This document shows, in pieces, positions 9,914 to 23,325 of a stretch of 64,000 nucleotides of DNA. Position numbers and translations under genes: made by a program. This DNA is from Fictibacillus macauensis ZFHKF-1 (GTDB taxonomy: Bacteria; Bacillota; Bacilli; Bacillales; Fictibacillaceae). Location of the stretch: the NCBI RefSeq assembly GCF_000269865.1, contig NZ_AKKV01000027.1, forward strand, positions 124,001 to 188,000. Reading direction: 5' to 3'. A model generated the notes under the pieces. The model had not been told where the DNA came from and ran no database searches. It saw only the letters and a program-made list of their open reading frames with translations. How positions within the stretch are numbered: position 1 is the stretch's first letter; each line of letters begins with the position of its first letter.

Positions 9914-11062
9914 ATGAAAAGTATTAGTTTGTTAGGAGCGACAGGCTCTATTGGTATACAGACATTAGATGTCATTGAAGCTCATCCCGAGCATTTTGTA
10001 TTAACAGCTCTTTCATTTGGTAAGAATGTTGACAAAGGGATTGAGATCATTCGAAAATTTAAACCCGCCCTTGTAGCAGTTTCTTCAAAGGAAGATGCTG
10101 TTAAACTTCGCACGTTGTTTGGCAATGAGGTTTCGTTCGTCTACGGACAAGAAGGCTTGATTGAAGTTGCCTTGCATCCTTCTGTTGATGTAGTCGTGAA
10201 TGCGGTTATGGGGAGCGTAGGCCTTCATCCGACGTTACAAGCGATTGCGGCAGGAAAACAGATTGCGCTAGCGAATAAAGAAACACTTGTTACAGCGGGT
10301 CATCTTGTTATGGAGGCGGCACGTGCACACAATGTAGCTGTACTTCCGGTAGATAGTGAGCATTCAGCGATTTTTCAATGTTTAAACGGTGAACGAAGCG
10401 AAGACGTTGAGCGTTTAATTTTAACAGCTTCAGGCGGTAGTTTTCGTGAGTACACGCGTCCACAATTAGAAGGCGTTACAGTAGAACAAGCGTTGAATCA
10501 CCCGAACTGGTCTATGGGTGCGAAAATTACCATTGATTCAGCTACGATGATGAACAAAGGATTAGAAGTCATTGAAGCGCACTGGTTGTTTCAGATGCCC
10601 TATGAAAAAATTGATGTCGTTTTGCACAAAGAAAGCATTATTCATTCGATGGTTGAATATGTAGATGGAAGTACCATTGCCCATCTTGGTAATCCAGATA
10701 TGCGCGTACCGATTCAATATGCATTAACGTACCCTGACCGTTTACATATTCCGCGCGCTAAGAAATTAAATCTTTGGGAATATGGACAACTTCATTTTGC
10801 AAAAATGGATTACGATCGCTTTACTTGTTTAAAGCTTGCATACGAAGCAGGTAAGCGAGGCGGCACGATGACAACTGTCTTGAATGCAGCAAATGAAGCC
10901 GCTGTCCAACTCTTCTTAGAAGGAAAGATCTCCTTTTTGGCCATAGAAGCTTTCATTGAAAAAGCACTTGAAACACATGATTTGATTGAACGACCGTCAC
11001 TAGAGGAAATTACGAAAGTGGATGAAGAAACGAGGCGTTATGTTCAGTCACTACTATCATAA
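9914..11062 (+). CDS. dxr: 1-deoxy-D-xylulose 5-phosphate reductoisomerase
   Basis: Second step of the MEP isoprenoid pathway, supplying the prenyl units used by UppS. Start ATG 9914 (382 aa) is preceded by AAGGAGTG; the longer open frame from 9848 overlaps cdsA and has no homology. NADPH-binding [10 protein letters not shown] at residues 8-17, [26 protein letters not shown] and [14 protein letters not shown] are the conserved cofactor, metal and substrate segments. Confidence 0.98.
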   Translation: MKSISLLGATGSIGIQTLDVIEAHPEHFVLTALSFGKNVDKGIEIIRKFKPALVAVSSKEDAVKLRTLFGNEVSFVYGQEGLIEVALHPSVDVVVNAVMGSVGLHPTLQAIAAGKQIALANKETLVTAGHLVMEAARAHNVAVLPVDSEHSAIFQCLNGERSEDVERLILTASGGSFREYTRPQLEGVTVEQALNHPNWSMGAKITIDSATMMNKGLEVIEAHWLFQMPYEKIDVVLHKESIIHSMVEYVDGSTIAHLGNPDMRVPIQYALTYPDRLHIPRAKKLNLWEYGQLHFAKMDYDRFTCLKLAYEAGKRGGTMTTVLNAANEAAVQLFLEGKISFLAIEAFIEKALETHDLIERPSLEEITKVDEETRRYVQSLLS

Positions 11063-11078
11063 AGGTGGGTAAAAAGTT

Positions 11079-12350
11079 ATGAATACAGTCATTGCCATTA
11101 TCATCATCTTAGGTGCACTGGTGTTCTTTCATGAACTCGGCCATTTATTACTTGCGAAACGAGCAGGTATCCTTTGTCGGGAATTCGCGATTGGCTTTGG
11201 ACCGAAAATTTATGCCTTTAAAAAAGGGGAAACAACGTATACAATTCGGCTACTTCCTCTCGGTGGATTTGTTCGCATGGCTGGAGAAGACCCAGAAGGA
11301 ATCGAGCTACAGCCTGGTTATCGCGTAGGACTCATCTTCAATGAGCAGGGTGCTGTGCAAAAAATGGTCGTCAATCATAAAGAAAAGTATGATCTTCAAA
11401 AAGTCATTACCATTGAAAGTGCGGATCTTGAACATAAACTTGAGCTAACAGGGTACGAAACAGAAGATGGAGAACGTCTAACTTTTAACGTTGATCCAAA
11501 AGCGATTTATGTGGCGGATCATCAAGAGATGCAAATTGCTCCATATGATCGCCAATTTCGTTCCAAAACACTAACGCAACGTACGTTGGCTATTTTTGCA
11601 GGGCCTTTTATGAATATTATTCTTGCAGTGGTTATTTTGATTGGCTACTTTCTCGTTAGTGGTGTTCCGACCGAGGAAGCAAAGCTAGGTGATTTGACAC
11701 CAAAAGGCGCGGCGATACAGTCACACTTGCAAAAAGGCGATCGTGTCTTGTCTGTGAATGATCAAAAGGTTTCTAAATGGAGTGAATTAGTCTCCATCAT
11801 TAAGGAAAATCCAGGCGAAGAACTAATGTTTAACGTAGAGCGTGACGGTAAAGAATTAAAGCTGCCGGTTACGCCAGGTGAACGAAAAATAGAAGGCAAG
11901 GGAACGAAGGAAGGCTTTATCGGAGCGTATGAAGCGACGGAGTTTTCTGTAGTAGAATCGATTAAGCAAGGTGCAAACCAAACGTGGTTTATGACTAAAA
12001 TGATTTTCAAAGGTTTAGGCGAGCTCATTACAGGAAAGCAAGGCTTTAAACAGCTATCGGGTCCTGTTGGAATTTACGAATATACGAATCAAGCGGCAGC
12101 AGGTGGCATTCCGATGTTGCTTCGTTGGGCCGCTGCGCTTAGTATCAATTTAGCAATCTTTAATCTGTTACCGTTGCCTGCTTTAGATGGAGGAAGACTA
12201 CTCTTTCTCGGCATTGAGGCATTACGAAGAAAACCGGTTGATCCACAAAAAGAAGGAATTGTACATTTTATCGGTTTTGCTCTTCTCATGCTGCTCATGC
12301 TTGTTGTAACATGGAATGACATTCATAAATTTTTTCTAGATAAAAATTAA
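11079..12350 (+). CDS. rseP: Site-2 intramembrane zinc metalloprotease RseP/RasP
   Basis: Cleaves membrane substrates such as anti-sigma factors (RsiW in B. subtilis) and FtsL. 423 aa. HELGH with zinc ligands His18 and His22 lies in the first membrane helix; a PDZ domain sits near residues 200-280 (KGDRVLSVNDQKV); the third active-site motif is NLLPLPALDGGRL in the C-terminal membrane part. Four hydrophobic segments in all. AGGTGGG precedes ATG 11079. Confidence 0.97.
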   Translation: MNTVIAIIIILGALVFFHELGHLLLAKRAGILCREFAIGFGPKIYAFKKGETTYTIRLLPLGGFVRMAGEDPEGIELQPGYRVGLIFNEQGAVQKMVVNHKEKYDLQKVITIESADLEHKLELTGYETEDGERLTFNVDPKAIYVADHQEMQIAPYDRQFRSKTLTQRTLAIFAGPFMNIILAVVILIGYFLVSGVPTEEAKLGDLTPKGAAIQSHLQKGDRVLSVNDQKVSKWSELVSIIKENPGEELMFNVERDGKELKLPVTPGERKIEGKGTKEGFIGAYEATEFSVVESIKQGANQTWFMTKMIFKGLGELITGKQGFKQLSGPVGIYEYTNQAAAGGIPMLLRWAAALSINLAIFNLLPLPALDGGRLLFLGIEALRRKPVDPQKEGIVHFIGFALLMLLMLVVTWNDIHKFFLDKN

Positions 12351-12361
12351 TCATTAATTGA

Positions 12362-14080
<1,719 letters not shown>

Positions 14081-14089
14081 TAATTTAAC

Positions 14090-14127
14090 AAGGGATGACT
14101 AACGTAACTAACAGTCATCCCTTTCTT
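14090..14127 (+). terminator. Terminator between proS and polC
   Basis: AAGGGATGACT (14090-14100) pairs perfectly with AGTCATCCCTT (14113-14123) across a 12-base loop; the following T tract is interrupted (TTTCTTGTT). Confidence 0.65.
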
Positions 14128-14145
14128 GTTGCAAGGAGGTTTCAT

Positions 14146-17100
14146 ATGAATCGTGACGAGCATGTAAGACGGGAACGCTTTGTATTATTGCTAGATCAAA
14201 TCGGTTTTCCCGAGGATCTTCGCAAATACGTTCAAGAAGGAAGCGTTCAAAAACTCGCAATTGATAAAAGTGATCGCAGCTGGCAATTTTATTTTTTAGT
14301 GCAACAGCTCATGCCAGCAAATGTACATCAATTATTTACTGCTAAGTTACAGCAAGCTTTTCAACATATTGCAAAAGTTTCGTTTTCGATTACGTCAAAA
14401 CAAGCGACGTTTAATGAGGAAGACATCCTCGCTTATTGGCCGTTATGCTACCAAAACATTAAAGAGATTGCTCATTCATTAGCGCAAGTTTTACAAGAGC
14501 AAACACCAAAAGTAGAAGGTAAGAAACTCATTTTAACAGCGCGTAATGAAGCAGAAGGCTTATTGATGAAACGAAAACTAGCGAGTGCAATTCCTGCTTC
14601 TTATGCTTCCTTCGGCTTACAAGGCATTTCGTTTGATTTTGAAATTAAGCATAGCGAAGAAGCATTTCAGAAATTTGTAGCGCAGAAAAAACAAGAAGAT
14701 GCCGATAAAGTGTTAGCGGCTCTTATTGAGAAAGAAAAACAAGATCAAAAAGTGGCCGCTGCGATGCCAGAAACCGTTACGATTGGTTATAAAATTCAAG
14801 ATGAACCTGTTCCGATTGAAACGATTCAAGATGAAGAGCGACGCGTTACGGTGCAAGGCTATGTATTTGATGCTGAAACACGGGAACTTCGCAGTGGTCG
14901 AACGTTATTAACCTTTAAAATTACCGATTATACAGATTCTATTATGGTTAAGATGTTCTCACGTGATAAAGAAGATGTGCCTATTTTAAATGCAGTGAAA
15001 AAAGGCCTATGGGTCAAAGTACGTGGCGGCATTCAAAACGATACGTTCGTTCGTGATCTTGTAATGATAGCAAACGATGTCAATGAAGTAGCGGCGATTA
15101 CGCGGAGTGATACGGCACCAGAAGGGGAAAAACGGGTCGAACTTCACTTGCATACACCGATGAGTCAAATGGATGCAGTGAGCAGTGCTTCGCGCTTGAT
15201 TGCCCAAGCGGCAAAATGGGGGCATGAAGCGGTAGCCATTACCGATCATGCGGTCGTGCAATCTTTCCCAGAAGCGTATAATGCCGGCAAGAAAAACGGC
15301 ATAAAAGTGTTATATGGATTAGAAGCAAACCTAGTCGATGACGGTGTTCCAATTGCCTATAATGAGCAGCATCGTTTGTTAAGCGATGAAACGTATGTTG
15401 TATTTGACGTAGAAACAACGGGTCTTTCGGCCGTTTATAATAAAATTATAGAGCTTGCAGCTGTAAAAATTCATAACGGTGAAATTATCGACCGTTTTGA
15501 AGCGTTCGCTAATCCACATGAACCGTTATCGGATACGACAATTAATTTGACAGGCATTACCGATGATATGGTACAAAATGCACCGGAAATTGAAGACGTC
15601 TTAAAAGACTTTCATACGTTTATTGGTGATGATACGTTAGTCGCGCATAACGCAAGCTTTGACATGGGCTTTTTGAATGAAGGCTTTCGAAAATGTAGTA
15701 TTCCTGAGGCGAAAAACCCAGTCGTTGATACGCTAGAACTGGCGCGCTTTATACTGCCAGAATTAAAAAATCATCGCTTAAATACGTTATGTAAGAAGTT
15801 TGATATAGAACTTACACAGCATCACCGCGCTATTTATGATGCCGAAGCAACAGGCTACTTATTATGGAAGCTATTAAAAGAAGCGTTCCAAAAAGGCGTA
15901 GAATATCATGATCAATTAAATGAAAATATGGGACAAGGTGGCTATATGAGAAGTCGACCTTCTCACTGCATCTTGTTTGCGCAAACACAACAAGGCTTAA
16001 AAAACCTTTATCATCTCGTATCAGAATCGCATCTGAACTATTACTATAGAACGCCGCGTATTCCGCGATCGCGTCTTGCTAAATATCGCGAGGGGCTATT
16101 AATTGGTTCTGGTTGTGATAAAGGTGAAGTATTTGAAGGTATGATGCAAAAAGCACCGCAAGAAGTGGAAGAGATTGCGAAGTTTTATGATTATCTTGAA
16201 ATTCAACCGCCTTCGAATTACTATCATTTAATTGAGCGCGAGCTTATTCAAGATGAGATGGCTTTACGGGAAATCCTAAAAAATATCGTAAAGCTTGGCG
16301 AAAAATTAGGTAAGCCTGTTGTAGCGACAGGGAATGTCCATTATTTAGAGCCAAACGATGCCATCTATCGCAAAATCTTAATTTCTAGTCAAGGTGGAGC
16401 CAATCCGCTTAATCGACAGCAGTTACCGAGTGTCCATTTTCGCAGCACAGATGAAATGCTAGCTTGCTTTTCTTTCTTGGGAGAAGAAAAGGCGAAAAAA
16501 GTCGTTGTGGAAAATACGCAAAAAATAGCCTCTCTTATAGAGGAAGTAAAGCCGATTCCAGATGACTTGTATACGCCCAAAATTCCAGGTGCAGAAGAAG
16601 ATGTACGTAATATGAGTTATAGCATGGCGCGCAGTATTTATGGTGAAGAGCTACCTGATATTGTAGAGAAACGCTTAGAAAAAGAATTAAATAGTATCAT
16701 TGGCCATGGTTTTGCCGTTATTTATTTAATTTCCCATAAACTTGTAAAAAAATCGTTAATAGATGGTTACTTAGTAGGTTCACGGGGATCGGTCGGTTCG
16801 TCCTTTGTGGCAACGATGACAGAAATAACGGAAGTGAATCCTCTACCGCCACATTACGTTTGTCCAGAATGTAAACAATCGACATTTTTTGACGATGGTT
16901 CGATTGGTTCAGGCTTTGACTTGCCGGATAAAGAATGTCCAGAGTGTGGCATCTTGTATGTAAAAGATGGTCAAGATATTCCATTTGAAACGTTCCTAGG
17001 CTTTAAAGGGGATAAAGTACCTGATATCGATTTGAACTTTTCAGGTGAATATCAACCGCGTGCTCATAATTATACGAAAGAGCTTTTCGGAGAAGAGTAC

Positions 17101-18441
17101 GTGTATCGTGCTGGAACGATCGGAACCGTGGCAGAAAAAACTGCGTATGGCTATGTAAAAGGATATGGATCAGATCATAACATTCATTTCCGATCTGCAG
17201 AAGTTGATCGCTTAGTATCTGGGTGTACCGGTGTTAAACGAACAACCGGTCAGCATCCAGGGGGCATTATCGTAGTTCCAGATTATATGGATATTTATGA
17301 TTTTTGCCCGATTCAATTTCCGGCTGATGATAAAACGTCAGAGTGGCGCACAACGCATTTTGACTTTCATTCTATCCATGATAACTTGTTAAAGCTTGAT
17401 ATTCTTGGTCACGATGATCCTACTGTTATTCGGATGCTTCAAGATTTGAGTGGAATTGATCCGAAAACAATCCCTGCTTCTGATCAAGAAGTGATGAAAA
17501 TCTTTTCAAGTCCAGACGTACTAGGTGTGACAGAAGATCAAATTATGTGTAAAACCGGGACGCTCGGTATTCCAGAGTTTGGTACGAAATTTGTGCGACA
17601 AATGCTTGAAGAGACGAAACCAAGTACGTTTTCAGAGCTCGTGCAAATTTCTGGCTTGTCTCACGGTACAGATGTCTGGCTAAACAATGCCAATGAATTA
17701 ATTGCCGATGGTACGTGTGAGCTGAAGGACGTAATCGGTTGTCGTGATGATATTATGGTGTATTTAATTTATAAAGGCCTTGAACCTTCATTAGCTTTTA
17801 AAATTATGGAAAGTGTTCGTAAAGGGAAAGGGTTAATTGCTGAATGGGTCGAGGAAATGAAAAAGAACAATGTACCAGATTGGTATATTGGCTCGTGTTT
17901 AAAAATTAAATATATGTTCCCGAAAGCCCATGCCGCAGCCTATGTACTCATGGCCGTGCGGATTGCGTTCTTTAAAGTTCATTACCCCATTTTATTTTAT
18001 GCTGCGTACTTTACGGTCCGAGCTGACGATTTTGATATTTCCTCCATGACGCGAGGATCAGCAGCGATTCGCACGAAAATAGAAGAGATTACTTCAAAAG
18101 GGTTAGAGGCATCAACGAAAGAGAAAAACTTGCAAACCGTTCTGGAATTAGCGTTGGAAATGTGTGAGCGTGGCTATGCTTTTGATAAAGTAGATTTATA
18201 TCGTTCGAGTGCTAGTGAGTTTTTAGTGGAGGGTGACCGTTTAATTCCGCCATTTAACTCCATTGCTGGCTTAGGAACGAACGCTGCCCTTAATATTGTA
18301 AAGGCGCGTGAAGATGGTGAATTTCTATCAAAAGAAGATCTCCAACAACGGGCGCGTTTATCGAAAACCATCATTGATTATCTAGACGAACAAGGCTGCT
18401 TAGCCGGCATGCCAGAGGCGAATCAGCTCTCTCTTTTCTAG
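14146..18441 (+). CDS. polC: DNA polymerase III alpha subunit, Gram-positive PolC type
   Basis: Main replicative polymerase with built-in proofreading. Start ATG 14146 (1431 aa) has AAGGAGGT before it; in-frame codons upstream overlap the terminator. Domains in order: N-terminal region; OB fold near 240-310 ([15 protein letters not shown]); PHP domain starting with [11 protein letters not shown] near 331, split by the 3'-5' exonuclease with catalytic DVETTG near 421; PHP remainder; two CPEC zinc-finger pairs near 905-933; polymerase palm with [10 protein letters not shown] near 959; helix-hairpin-helix; and a C-terminal beta-clamp motif QLSLF. Complete by these criteria. Confidence 0.98.
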   Translation: MNRDEHVRRERFVLLLDQIGFPEDLRKYVQEGSVQKLAIDKSDRSWQFYFLVQQLMPANVHQLFTAKLQQAFQHIAKVSFSITSKQATFNEEDILAYWPLCYQNIKEIAHSLAQVLQEQTPKVEGKKLILTARNEAEGLLMKRKLASAIPASYASFGLQGISFDFEIKHSEEAFQKFVAQKKQEDADKVLAALIEKEKQDQKVAAAMPETVTIGYKIQDEPVPIETIQDEERRVTVQGYVFDAETRELRSGRTLLTFKITDYTDSIMVKMFSRDKEDVPILNAVKKGLWVKVRGGIQNDTFVRDLVMIANDVNEVAAITRSDTAPEGEKRVELHLHTPMSQMDAVSSASRLIAQAAKWGHEAVAITDHAVVQSFPEAYNAGKKNGIKVLYGLEANLVDDGVPIAYNEQHRLLSDETYVVFDVETTGLSAVYNKIIELAAVKIHNGEIIDRFEAFANPHEPLSDTTINLTGITDDMVQNAPEIEDVLKDFHTFIGDDTLVAHNASFDMGFLNEGFRKCSIPEAKNPVVDTLELARFILPELKNHRLNTLCKKFDIELTQHHRAIYDAEATGYLLWKLLKEAFQKGVEYHDQLNENMGQGGYMRSRPSHCILFAQTQQGLKNLYHLVSESHLNYYYRTPRIPRSRLAKYREGLLIGSGCDKGEVFEGMMQKAPQEVEEIAKFYDYLEIQPPSNYYHLIERELIQDEMALREILKNIVKLGEKLGKPVVATGNVHYLEPNDAIYRKILISSQGGANPLNRQQLPSVHFRSTDEMLACFSFLGEEKAKKVVVENTQKIASLIEEVKPIPDDLYTPKIPGAEEDVRNMSYSMARSIYGEELPDIVEKRLEKELNSIIGHGFAVIYLISHKLVKKSLIDGYLVGSRGSVGSSFVATMTEITEVNPLPPHYVCPECKQSTFFDDGSIGSGFDLPDKECPECGILYVKDGQDIPFETFLGFKGDKVPDIDLNFSGEYQPRAHNYTKELFGEEYVYRAGTIGTVAEKTAYGYVKGYGSDHNIHFRSAEVDRLVSGCTGVKRTTGQHPGGIIVVPDYMDIYDFCPIQFPADDKTSEWRTTHFDFHSIHDNLLKLDILGHDDPTVIRMLQDLSGIDPKTIPASDQEVMKIFSSPDVLGVTEDQIMCKTGTLGIPEFGTKFVRQMLEETKPSTFSELVQISGLSHGTDVWLNNANELIADGTCELKDVIGCRDDIMVYLIYKGLEPSLAFKIMESVRKGKGLIAEWVEEMKKNNVPDWYIGSCLKIKYMFPKAHAAAYVLMAVRIAFFKVHYPILFYAAYFTVRADDFDISSMTRGSAAIRTKIEEITSKGLEASTKEKNLQTVLELALEMCERGYAFDKVDLYRSSASEFLVEGDRLIPPFNSIAGLGTNAALNIVKAREDGEFLSKEDLQQRARLSKTIIDYLDEQGCLAGMPEANQLSLF

Positions 18442-18453
18442 TTGGATGGTCAG

Positions 18454-18482
18454 TTGCAATGTTGGAAAGATTATGATATAGT
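18454..18482 (+). promoter_or_regulatory. Sigma-A-type promoter for the rimP-nusA-infB operon
   Basis: TTGCAA at 18454-18459, 17-base spacer, TATAGT at 18477-18482 with an extended TGA before it. The leader to rimP is about 95 bases and contains the hairpin at 18517-18540. Confidence 0.7.
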
Positions 18483-18516
18483 AAATTTGGAAATACTTAT
18501 GAATACCTTTCTAGGG

Positions 18517-18550
18517 AAAGAGTGGGGAAACCCACTCTTTCGTTTCGTTT
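18517..18550 (+). terminator. Leader hairpin of rimP-nusA, candidate NusA-dependent attenuator
   Basis: AAAGAGTGGG (18517-18526), GAAA loop, CCCACTCTTT (18531-18540): a perfect 10-bp stem followed by the broken tract CGTTTCGTTT. It lies between the promoter and rimP. In B. subtilis, nusA is reported to limit its own operon through a NusA-dependent leader terminator; the interrupted T tract fits that type. The function here is inferred. Confidence 0.6.
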
Positions 18551-18584
18551 AGGAAAAGGATTGATCGTTGAAGGGAGGATTCCT

Positions 18585-19055
18585 ATGAGCAGCAAGGTAA
18601 CGGAAGCTGTTGAGAAGCTTGTGCTTCCGATTGTGGAGGACTTACAATTAGACTTAGTAGATATTGAGTTTGTAAAAGAAGGTAAGAACTGGTTCCTCCG
18701 CGTATTTATTGATAGTGAAACAGGCGTAGATATTGAAGACTGTGGAACGGTAAGTGAGCGTTTAAGTGAACAGTTGGATGCTAGTGATCCCATTGAGCAA
18801 GCCTACTTTTTAGAAGTCTCTTCACCAGGAGTCGAGCGTCCTTTGAAAAAACCAGAAGATGTGACGAAAGCAGTCGGCAAAAACGTTCATATGAAAATGT
18901 ATGAGCCTATTCATGGCGCAAAAGAATTCGAAGGCATCCTAGTAGCATTTGATGGTGAAACTGTGACACTGAACATGAAAGTGAAAACACGACAAACGAC
19001 CGTCGAATTGCCATATAACAAAGTAGCAAGTGCAAGACTTGCCGTTGTGTTTTAA
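18585..19055 (+). CDS. rimP: Ribosome maturation factor RimP
   Basis: Needed for 30S subunit maturation. Start ATG 18585 (156 aa) follows GGGAGG; the open frame reaches upstream to 18522 but that part overlaps the leader hairpin. Motifs: [35 protein letters not shown] and [15 protein letters not shown], then a C-terminal SH3-like domain ending ARLAVVF. First gene of the nusA operon. Confidence 0.98.
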   Translation: MSSKVTEAVEKLVLPIVEDLQLDLVDIEFVKEGKNWFLRVFIDSETGVDIEDCGTVSERLSEQLDASDPIEQAYFLEVSSPGVERPLKKPEDVTKAVGKNVHMKMYEPIHGAKEFEGILVAFDGETVTLNMKVKTRQTTVELPYNKVASARLAVVF

Positions 19056-19076
19056 TGAATAAAGGGGAGAAGATGG

Positions 19077-20192
19077 ATGAGTAGCGAGCTATTAGATGCA
19101 CTGACATTTTTAGAAAAAGAAAAAGGAATTAGCAAGGATGTTTTGATTGAAGCAATTGAAGCGGCGCTAATTTCTGCTTATAAACGTAACTTTCACCAAG
19201 CACAAAATGTGCGTGTAGACTTCAATACAACAACAGGCAGCATTCGTGTTTATGCACGGAAAAATGTAGTGGAAACAGTGGAAGATCCACGTCAAGAACT
19301 ATCTGTTGAGGAAGCGCAAAAAATCAATCCACAATACGAACTTGAAGATATTGTAGAGCTAGAAGTAACGCCGCGCGACTTTGGTCGTATTGCCGCACAG
19401 ACAGCGAAACAAGTGGTCACGCAACGTGTGCGAGAAGCAGAGCGAGGCATTATATTTTCAGAATTTATTGACCGCGAAGAAGATATTATTACCGGTGTTG
19501 TTCAGCGTCAAGATCATCGCTACATTTATGTGAATTTAGGTCGCGTTGAGGCATTATTGCCAGCTGCTGAGCAAATGCCTGGCGAAAAGTATACAACAAA
19601 TGACAGAATTAAAGTGTTCATTACGAAAGTAGAAAAAACAACAAAAGGACCACAAATTCTCGTTTCAAGAACACACCCAGGCCTATTAAAGCGCTTGTTT
19701 GAGCTTGAAGTTCCTGAAATTTATGATGGAACAGTTGAAGTGAAGTCCATTGCTCGTGAAGCGGGCGATCGTTCAAAAATTGCCGTTCATGCGCAAGACC
19801 CAGAAGTAGATCCAGTTGGATCATGTGTAGGTCAAAAAGGCGGTCGTGTTCAAACGATTGTAAACGAACTAAACGGTGAAAAAATTGATATTGTTCGTTG
19901 GTCTGAAGACCCTGTTGTTTACGTAGCAAATGCTTTGAGTCCGGCAAAAGTTCTTGAAGTGATCGTTAATGAAGAAGAAAAAATGACAACAGTCATCGTT
20001 CCAGATTATCAACTTAGCTTGGCCATTGGAAAACGCGGTCAAAATGCGCGTCTAGCAGCGAAATTGACAGGTTGGAAGATTGATATTAAGAGTCAAACGG
20101 ATGCTGAAGAAGCTGGCGTATATCATGGTGGCGAAGCAGTAGAAGAAATGGAAGAAGCACATAGCTACTCAGAAGTTAAAGAAGACATGTAA
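19077..20192 (+). CDS. nusA: Transcription termination/antitermination factor NusA
   Basis: Binds RNA polymerase and modulates pausing and termination. 371 aa, the short Gram-positive form without C-terminal acidic repeats. Begins MSSELLDALTFLEKEKGIS; S1 domain near 135-200 (GVVQRQDHRYIYVNLGRVEALLP); two KH domains with VGQKGGRVQTIVNEL and AIGKRGQNARLAAKLTGWKI. The acidic tail is EEMEEAHSYSEVKEDM. GGGGAGA precedes ATG 19077. Confidence 0.98.
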   Translation: MSSELLDALTFLEKEKGISKDVLIEAIEAALISAYKRNFHQAQNVRVDFNTTTGSIRVYARKNVVETVEDPRQELSVEEAQKINPQYELEDIVELEVTPRDFGRIAAQTAKQVVTQRVREAERGIIFSEFIDREEDIITGVVQRQDHRYIYVNLGRVEALLPAAEQMPGEKYTTNDRIKVFITKVEKTTKGPQILVSRTHPGLLKRLFELEVPEIYDGTVEVKSIAREAGDRSKIAVHAQDPEVDPVGSCVGQKGGRVQTIVNELNGEKIDIVRWSEDPVVYVANALSPAKVLEVIVNEEEKMTTVIVPDYQLSLAIGKRGQNARLAAKLTGWKIDIKSQTDAEEAGVYHGGEAVEEMEEAHSYSEVKEDM

Positions 20193-20214
20193 AGAAATTA
20201 GGGTGGTGTGACCG

Positions 20215-20484
20215 GTGAAAACCCGAAAAATTCCTATGCGGAAATGTGTTGCTTGCCAAGAAATGAAAGAAAAGAAAGAACTAATTCGCGTCGTGCGCTC
20301 CCCTGAAGGAGAGGTCTTCGTTGATCTTACTGGAAAAAAATCAGGTAGAGGAGCTTACTTATGCAACGATACAGCTTGCTTCACTCTTGCAAAAAAGAAA
20401 GGAAGCTTAAGCAATCAGCTAAAAGTAGCCGTTCCAGATACCGTTTTTGAACAGCTAGAAAAAGGAAGCCGATCACAAGGATGA
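20215..20484 (+). CDS. rnpM: RnpM/YlxR, RNase P modulator
   Basis: Small basic protein of the YlxR family (DUF448), reported to bind RNase P RNA and to affect gene expression. 89 aa, with [21 protein letters not shown] and [13 protein letters not shown], the defining motifs. GTG start at 20215 with GGGTGGTGTG upstream. Its stop codon overlaps the ATG of the next gene by four bases, so the two are translationally coupled. Confidence 0.93.
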   Translation: MKTRKIPMRKCVACQEMKEKKELIRVVRSPEGEVFVDLTGKKSGRGAYLCNDTACFTLAKKKGSLSNQLKVAVPDTVFEQLEKGSRSQG

Positions 20485-20780
20485 ATAGTAAATGGCAATC
20501 GTTACTAGGATTAGCAAATCGGGCGGGGAAGTGCATTACAGGAGAAGAGCTTGTCATTAAAGCCATTCAACGACAAAAGGCAAGACTTGTTTTAGTATCT
20601 AGTGATGCTTCTTCCAATACAAAAAAGAAAATGACAGATAAGTGTACGTATTACAACGTACCGGTGAAATGGGTAGAAGACCGCTACAGCCTCGGAAACG
20701 CCGTCGGCAAAGATTATAGGGTCGCCGTAGCCGTAACCGATGAAGGGTTTACGAAAAAGTTAAAAACTTTGCTTGATTAA
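20481..20780 (+). CDS. ylxQ: YlxQ, L7Ae/L30e-type RNA-binding protein
   Basis: Paralogue of ribosomal L7Ae family proteins that bind kink-turn RNA. 99 aa. [22 protein letters not shown] and [21 protein letters not shown] are the family core. Overlaps rnpM by ATGA. Conserved between nusA and infB in Bacillaceae; precise role unknown. Confidence 0.93.
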   Translation: MNSKWQSLLGLANRAGKCITGEELVIKAIQRQKARLVLVSSDASSNTKKKMTDKCTYYNVPVKWVEDRYSLGNAVGKDYRVAVAVTDEGFTKKLKTLLD

Positions 20781-20799
20781 ACCAATCGGGGGTGAACAT

Positions 20800-23025
20800 A
20801 TGAGTAAAATGCGCGTATATGAATATGCAAAAAAACAAAATGTTCAAAGCAAGGATATTATTGATAAACTTAAGACAATGAACGTCGATGTATCCAATCA
20901 CATGTCCGTGATCGACGAAGACGCTATCCGTAGATTGAATGACGCGTATCAACCCAAAAGTCAAAAGCCAGAGGAGAAACAGACAATAGAACAGAAAAAG
21001 AACACATCCAATGTAAATAAAGCCGAAAATAAAAAAGAGAGTAAAAAAGAGAATACTATGAAAATAAAAAAAGACGATACAGCTAAAAAGACGACGAATG
21101 CAACACCAGCTAAAGGTGGTAACCAGGGGAAAGCAAACCAAAAAGGTGGCAAACCAGGAAACCGTAACACTAACAACGCAGGAAATAAAAACAACAAAAA
21201 TAATAACAACCGCAACAACAATCGTGCAAAAACACCAGCGGCACCACCACAGCCGAAACCGGCTCCAGTAATGCCGACGAAGATTACATTTACAGATACG
21301 CTTACCGTTAGTGAACTGGCTAAAAAACTAACGAAAGAACCATCTGAAATCATTAAAAAACTTATGTTTCTTGGGGTAATGGCTACGATTAACCAAGAGC
21401 TTGATAAAGAATCCATTGAACTCATTGCGGGCGACTATGGCGTAGAGGTAGAAGAAGAAATCATCATCGATGAAACTGAATTTGAAGCATATGAAAATGC
21501 AGATAAAGAGGAAGATTTACAAACTCGTCCGCCAGTTGTTACGATTATGGGTCACGTTGACCACGGAAAAACAACGCTGCTTGACTCCATTCGTAACACG
21601 AAAGTAACAGCGAGTGAAGCTGGTGGAATTACACAGCATATCGGAGCTTACCAAATTGAAGATAAGGGTAAGAAAATTACCTTCTTAGATACACCAGGAC
21701 ATGCGGCCTTTACGACAATGCGTGCGCGTGGAGCACAAGTAACGGATATTACAATTCTTGTCGTTGCAGCTGACGATGGCGTTATGCCTCAAACCGTTGA
21801 AGCGATTAACCATGCGAAAGCGGCTGAAGTACCTATTATCGTAGCTGTTAACAAAATGGATAAAGAAAGTGCGAATCCTGATCGTGTGATGCAAGAATTA
21901 ACGGAGCATGGTCTGATTCCAGAAGATTGGGGCGGCGATACAATCTTTGTGAGCGTTTCGGCGTTAAAAGGCGACGGAATCGATGACTTGATTGAAATGA
22001 TTCAGTTAGTTTCAGAAGTGGAAGAACTTAAAGCGAATCCGAATCGTGCTGCACAAGGAACGGTTATTGAAGCGGAGCTTGATAAAGGTCGTGGATCAGT
22101 TGCAACCCTTCTTGTTCAAAACGGAACGTTAAATGTCGGGGACCCGATCGTTGTCGGAAACACATTTGGTCGCGTGCGTGCGATGGTCAATGACCTTGGT
22201 CGTCGTGTGAAAACAGCAGGACCTTCAACGCCGGTAGAAATTACAGGCTTAAATGAAGTGCCACAAGCTGGTGATCAATTCATGGTGTTTGTTGATGAGA
22301 AAAAAGCCCGCCAAATTGGTGAAGCTCGTTCGAAAAAACAACAAGAAGCACAACGTAAAGAAAGCTCTAAATTGAATTTGGAAGATCTATTCAACCAAAT
22401 TAAAGAAGGCGACATTAAAGAAATTAATGTCATCATTAAAGCTGACGTTCAAGGTTCTGCGGAAGCACTCGCTGGGTCTCTTCGCAAAATCGAAGTAGAA
22501 GGCGTAAAAGTTAAAATCCTTCATACAGGTGTAGGTGCGATTACTGAGTCTGATATTATTTTAGCCTCCGCATCTAACGCAATCATTATCGGATTTAACG
22601 TTCGTCCAGATAATAACGCTAAACGTACAGCAGAAGCGGAAAAAGTAGACGTTCGTTTACACCGCATTATCTACAACGTAATTGAAGAAATTGAATCAGC
22701 AATGAAAGGAATGCTTGATCCAGAATTTGCTGAAAAAGTAATCGGTCAAGTTGAAGTTCGTACTACCTTTAAAGTTTCAAAAGTAGGAACAATTGCTGGT
22801 TGTTACGTTACAGAAGGTAAAGTCACACGTGATTCTACCGTTCGTCTTATTCGTGATGGTGTTGTCATTTACGAAGGAAAAATCGACGCATTAAAACGTT
22901 TTAAAGACGATGCAAAAGAAGTTAACACAGGCTATGAGTGTGGTATAACTTTAGAGAAATTTAATGATATTAAAGAAGGCGATGTAATTGAAGCCTACAT
23001 CATGGAAGAAATCGCTCGTACATGA
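20800..23025 (+). CDS. infB: Translation initiation factor IF-2
   Basis: GTPase placing fMet-tRNA on the 30S subunit. Start ATG 20800 (741 aa) with GGGGGTGA before it. N-terminal IF2_N segment ([21 protein letters not shown]), then a low-complexity Lys/Asn/Gly-rich linker from about 60 to 165, a second IF2_N-like segment, and the G domain with GHVDHGKTT near 252, DTPGHAAF and NKMD near 352. Domains II, III and IV follow, ending [12 protein letters not shown]. Its stop overlaps ylxP by four bases. Confidence 0.98.
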   Translation: MSKMRVYEYAKKQNVQSKDIIDKLKTMNVDVSNHMSVIDEDAIRRLNDAYQPKSQKPEEKQTIEQKKNTSNVNKAENKKESKKENTMKIKKDDTAKKTTNATPAKGGNQGKANQKGGKPGNRNTNNAGNKNNKNNNNRNNNRAKTPAAPPQPKPAPVMPTKITFTDTLTVSELAKKLTKEPSEIIKKLMFLGVMATINQELDKESIELIAGDYGVEVEEEIIIDETEFEAYENADKEEDLQTRPPVVTIMGHVDHGKTTLLDSIRNTKVTASEAGGITQHIGAYQIEDKGKKITFLDTPGHAAFTTMRARGAQVTDITILVVAADDGVMPQTVEAINHAKAAEVPIIVAVNKMDKESANPDRVMQELTEHGLIPEDWGGDTIFVSVSALKGDGIDDLIEMIQLVSEVEELKANPNRAAQGTVIEAELDKGRGSVATLLVQNGTLNVGDPIVVGNTFGRVRAMVNDLGRRVKTAGPSTPVEITGLNEVPQAGDQFMVFVDEKKARQIGEARSKKQQEAQRKESSKLNLEDLFNQIKEGDIKEINVIIKADVQGSAEALAGSLRKIEVEGVKVKILHTGVGAITESDIILASASNAIIIGFNVRPDNNAKRTAEAEKVDVRLHRIIYNVIEEIESAMKGMLDPEFAEKVIGQVEVRTTFKVSKVGTIAGCYVTEGKVTRDSTVRLIRDGVVIYEGKIDALKRFKDDAKEVNTGYECGITLEKFNDIKEGDVIEAYIMEEIART

Positions 23026-23300
23026 TTGGATTGCTCACCGTTGAGTGCTTTATTTACGAATCGCATTCACTAAAAGAAAAGCGCTCGCTACTAAAAAAAA
23101 TCATTCAAAGACTGAGACAGCATCATAACCTTGCTGTCTCAGAATTGAATTATCATGATTTATGGCAACGCGCAGAACTTGGTATTGTTTCGATTTCTAA
23201 AGATAAAGTGATCGTTGAGCAAGAGCTTCAAAAAGCCGTTAAATTTATTAGTAGCTTTGTTGAGCTTGAAGTAACAAGAGCAGACATCGAGTGGTTATAA
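23022..23300 (+). CDS. ylxP: YlxP family protein (DUF503)
   Basis: 92-residue DUF503 protein with a ferredoxin-like fold: [20 protein letters not shown] and [12 protein letters not shown]. Starts inside the last codons of infB (ATGA overlap) and lies 25 bases before rbfA. A ribosome-related role is suspected from the locus, but no biochemical function can be read from the sequence. Confidence 0.9.
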   Translation: MIGLLTVECFIYESHSLKEKRSLLKKIIQRLRQHHNLAVSELNYHDLWQRAELGIVSISKDKVIVEQELQKAVKFISSFVELEVTRADIEWL

Positions 23301-23325
23301 GTTAGAAAGAAACGGGGTGCAGACA

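Noticed and set aside
21160-21240. Asn/Lys-rich repeats in infB as a coding microsatellite of special interest
   Set aside because: Low-complexity linkers are ordinary in the N-terminal part of bacterial IF-2.
20961-21425. 154-codon hydrophobic - strand frame opposite infB
   Set aside because: It mirrors the Lys/Asn-rich linker of IF-2; antisense of AAA/AAC codons always reads as Phe/Val/Leu-rich.
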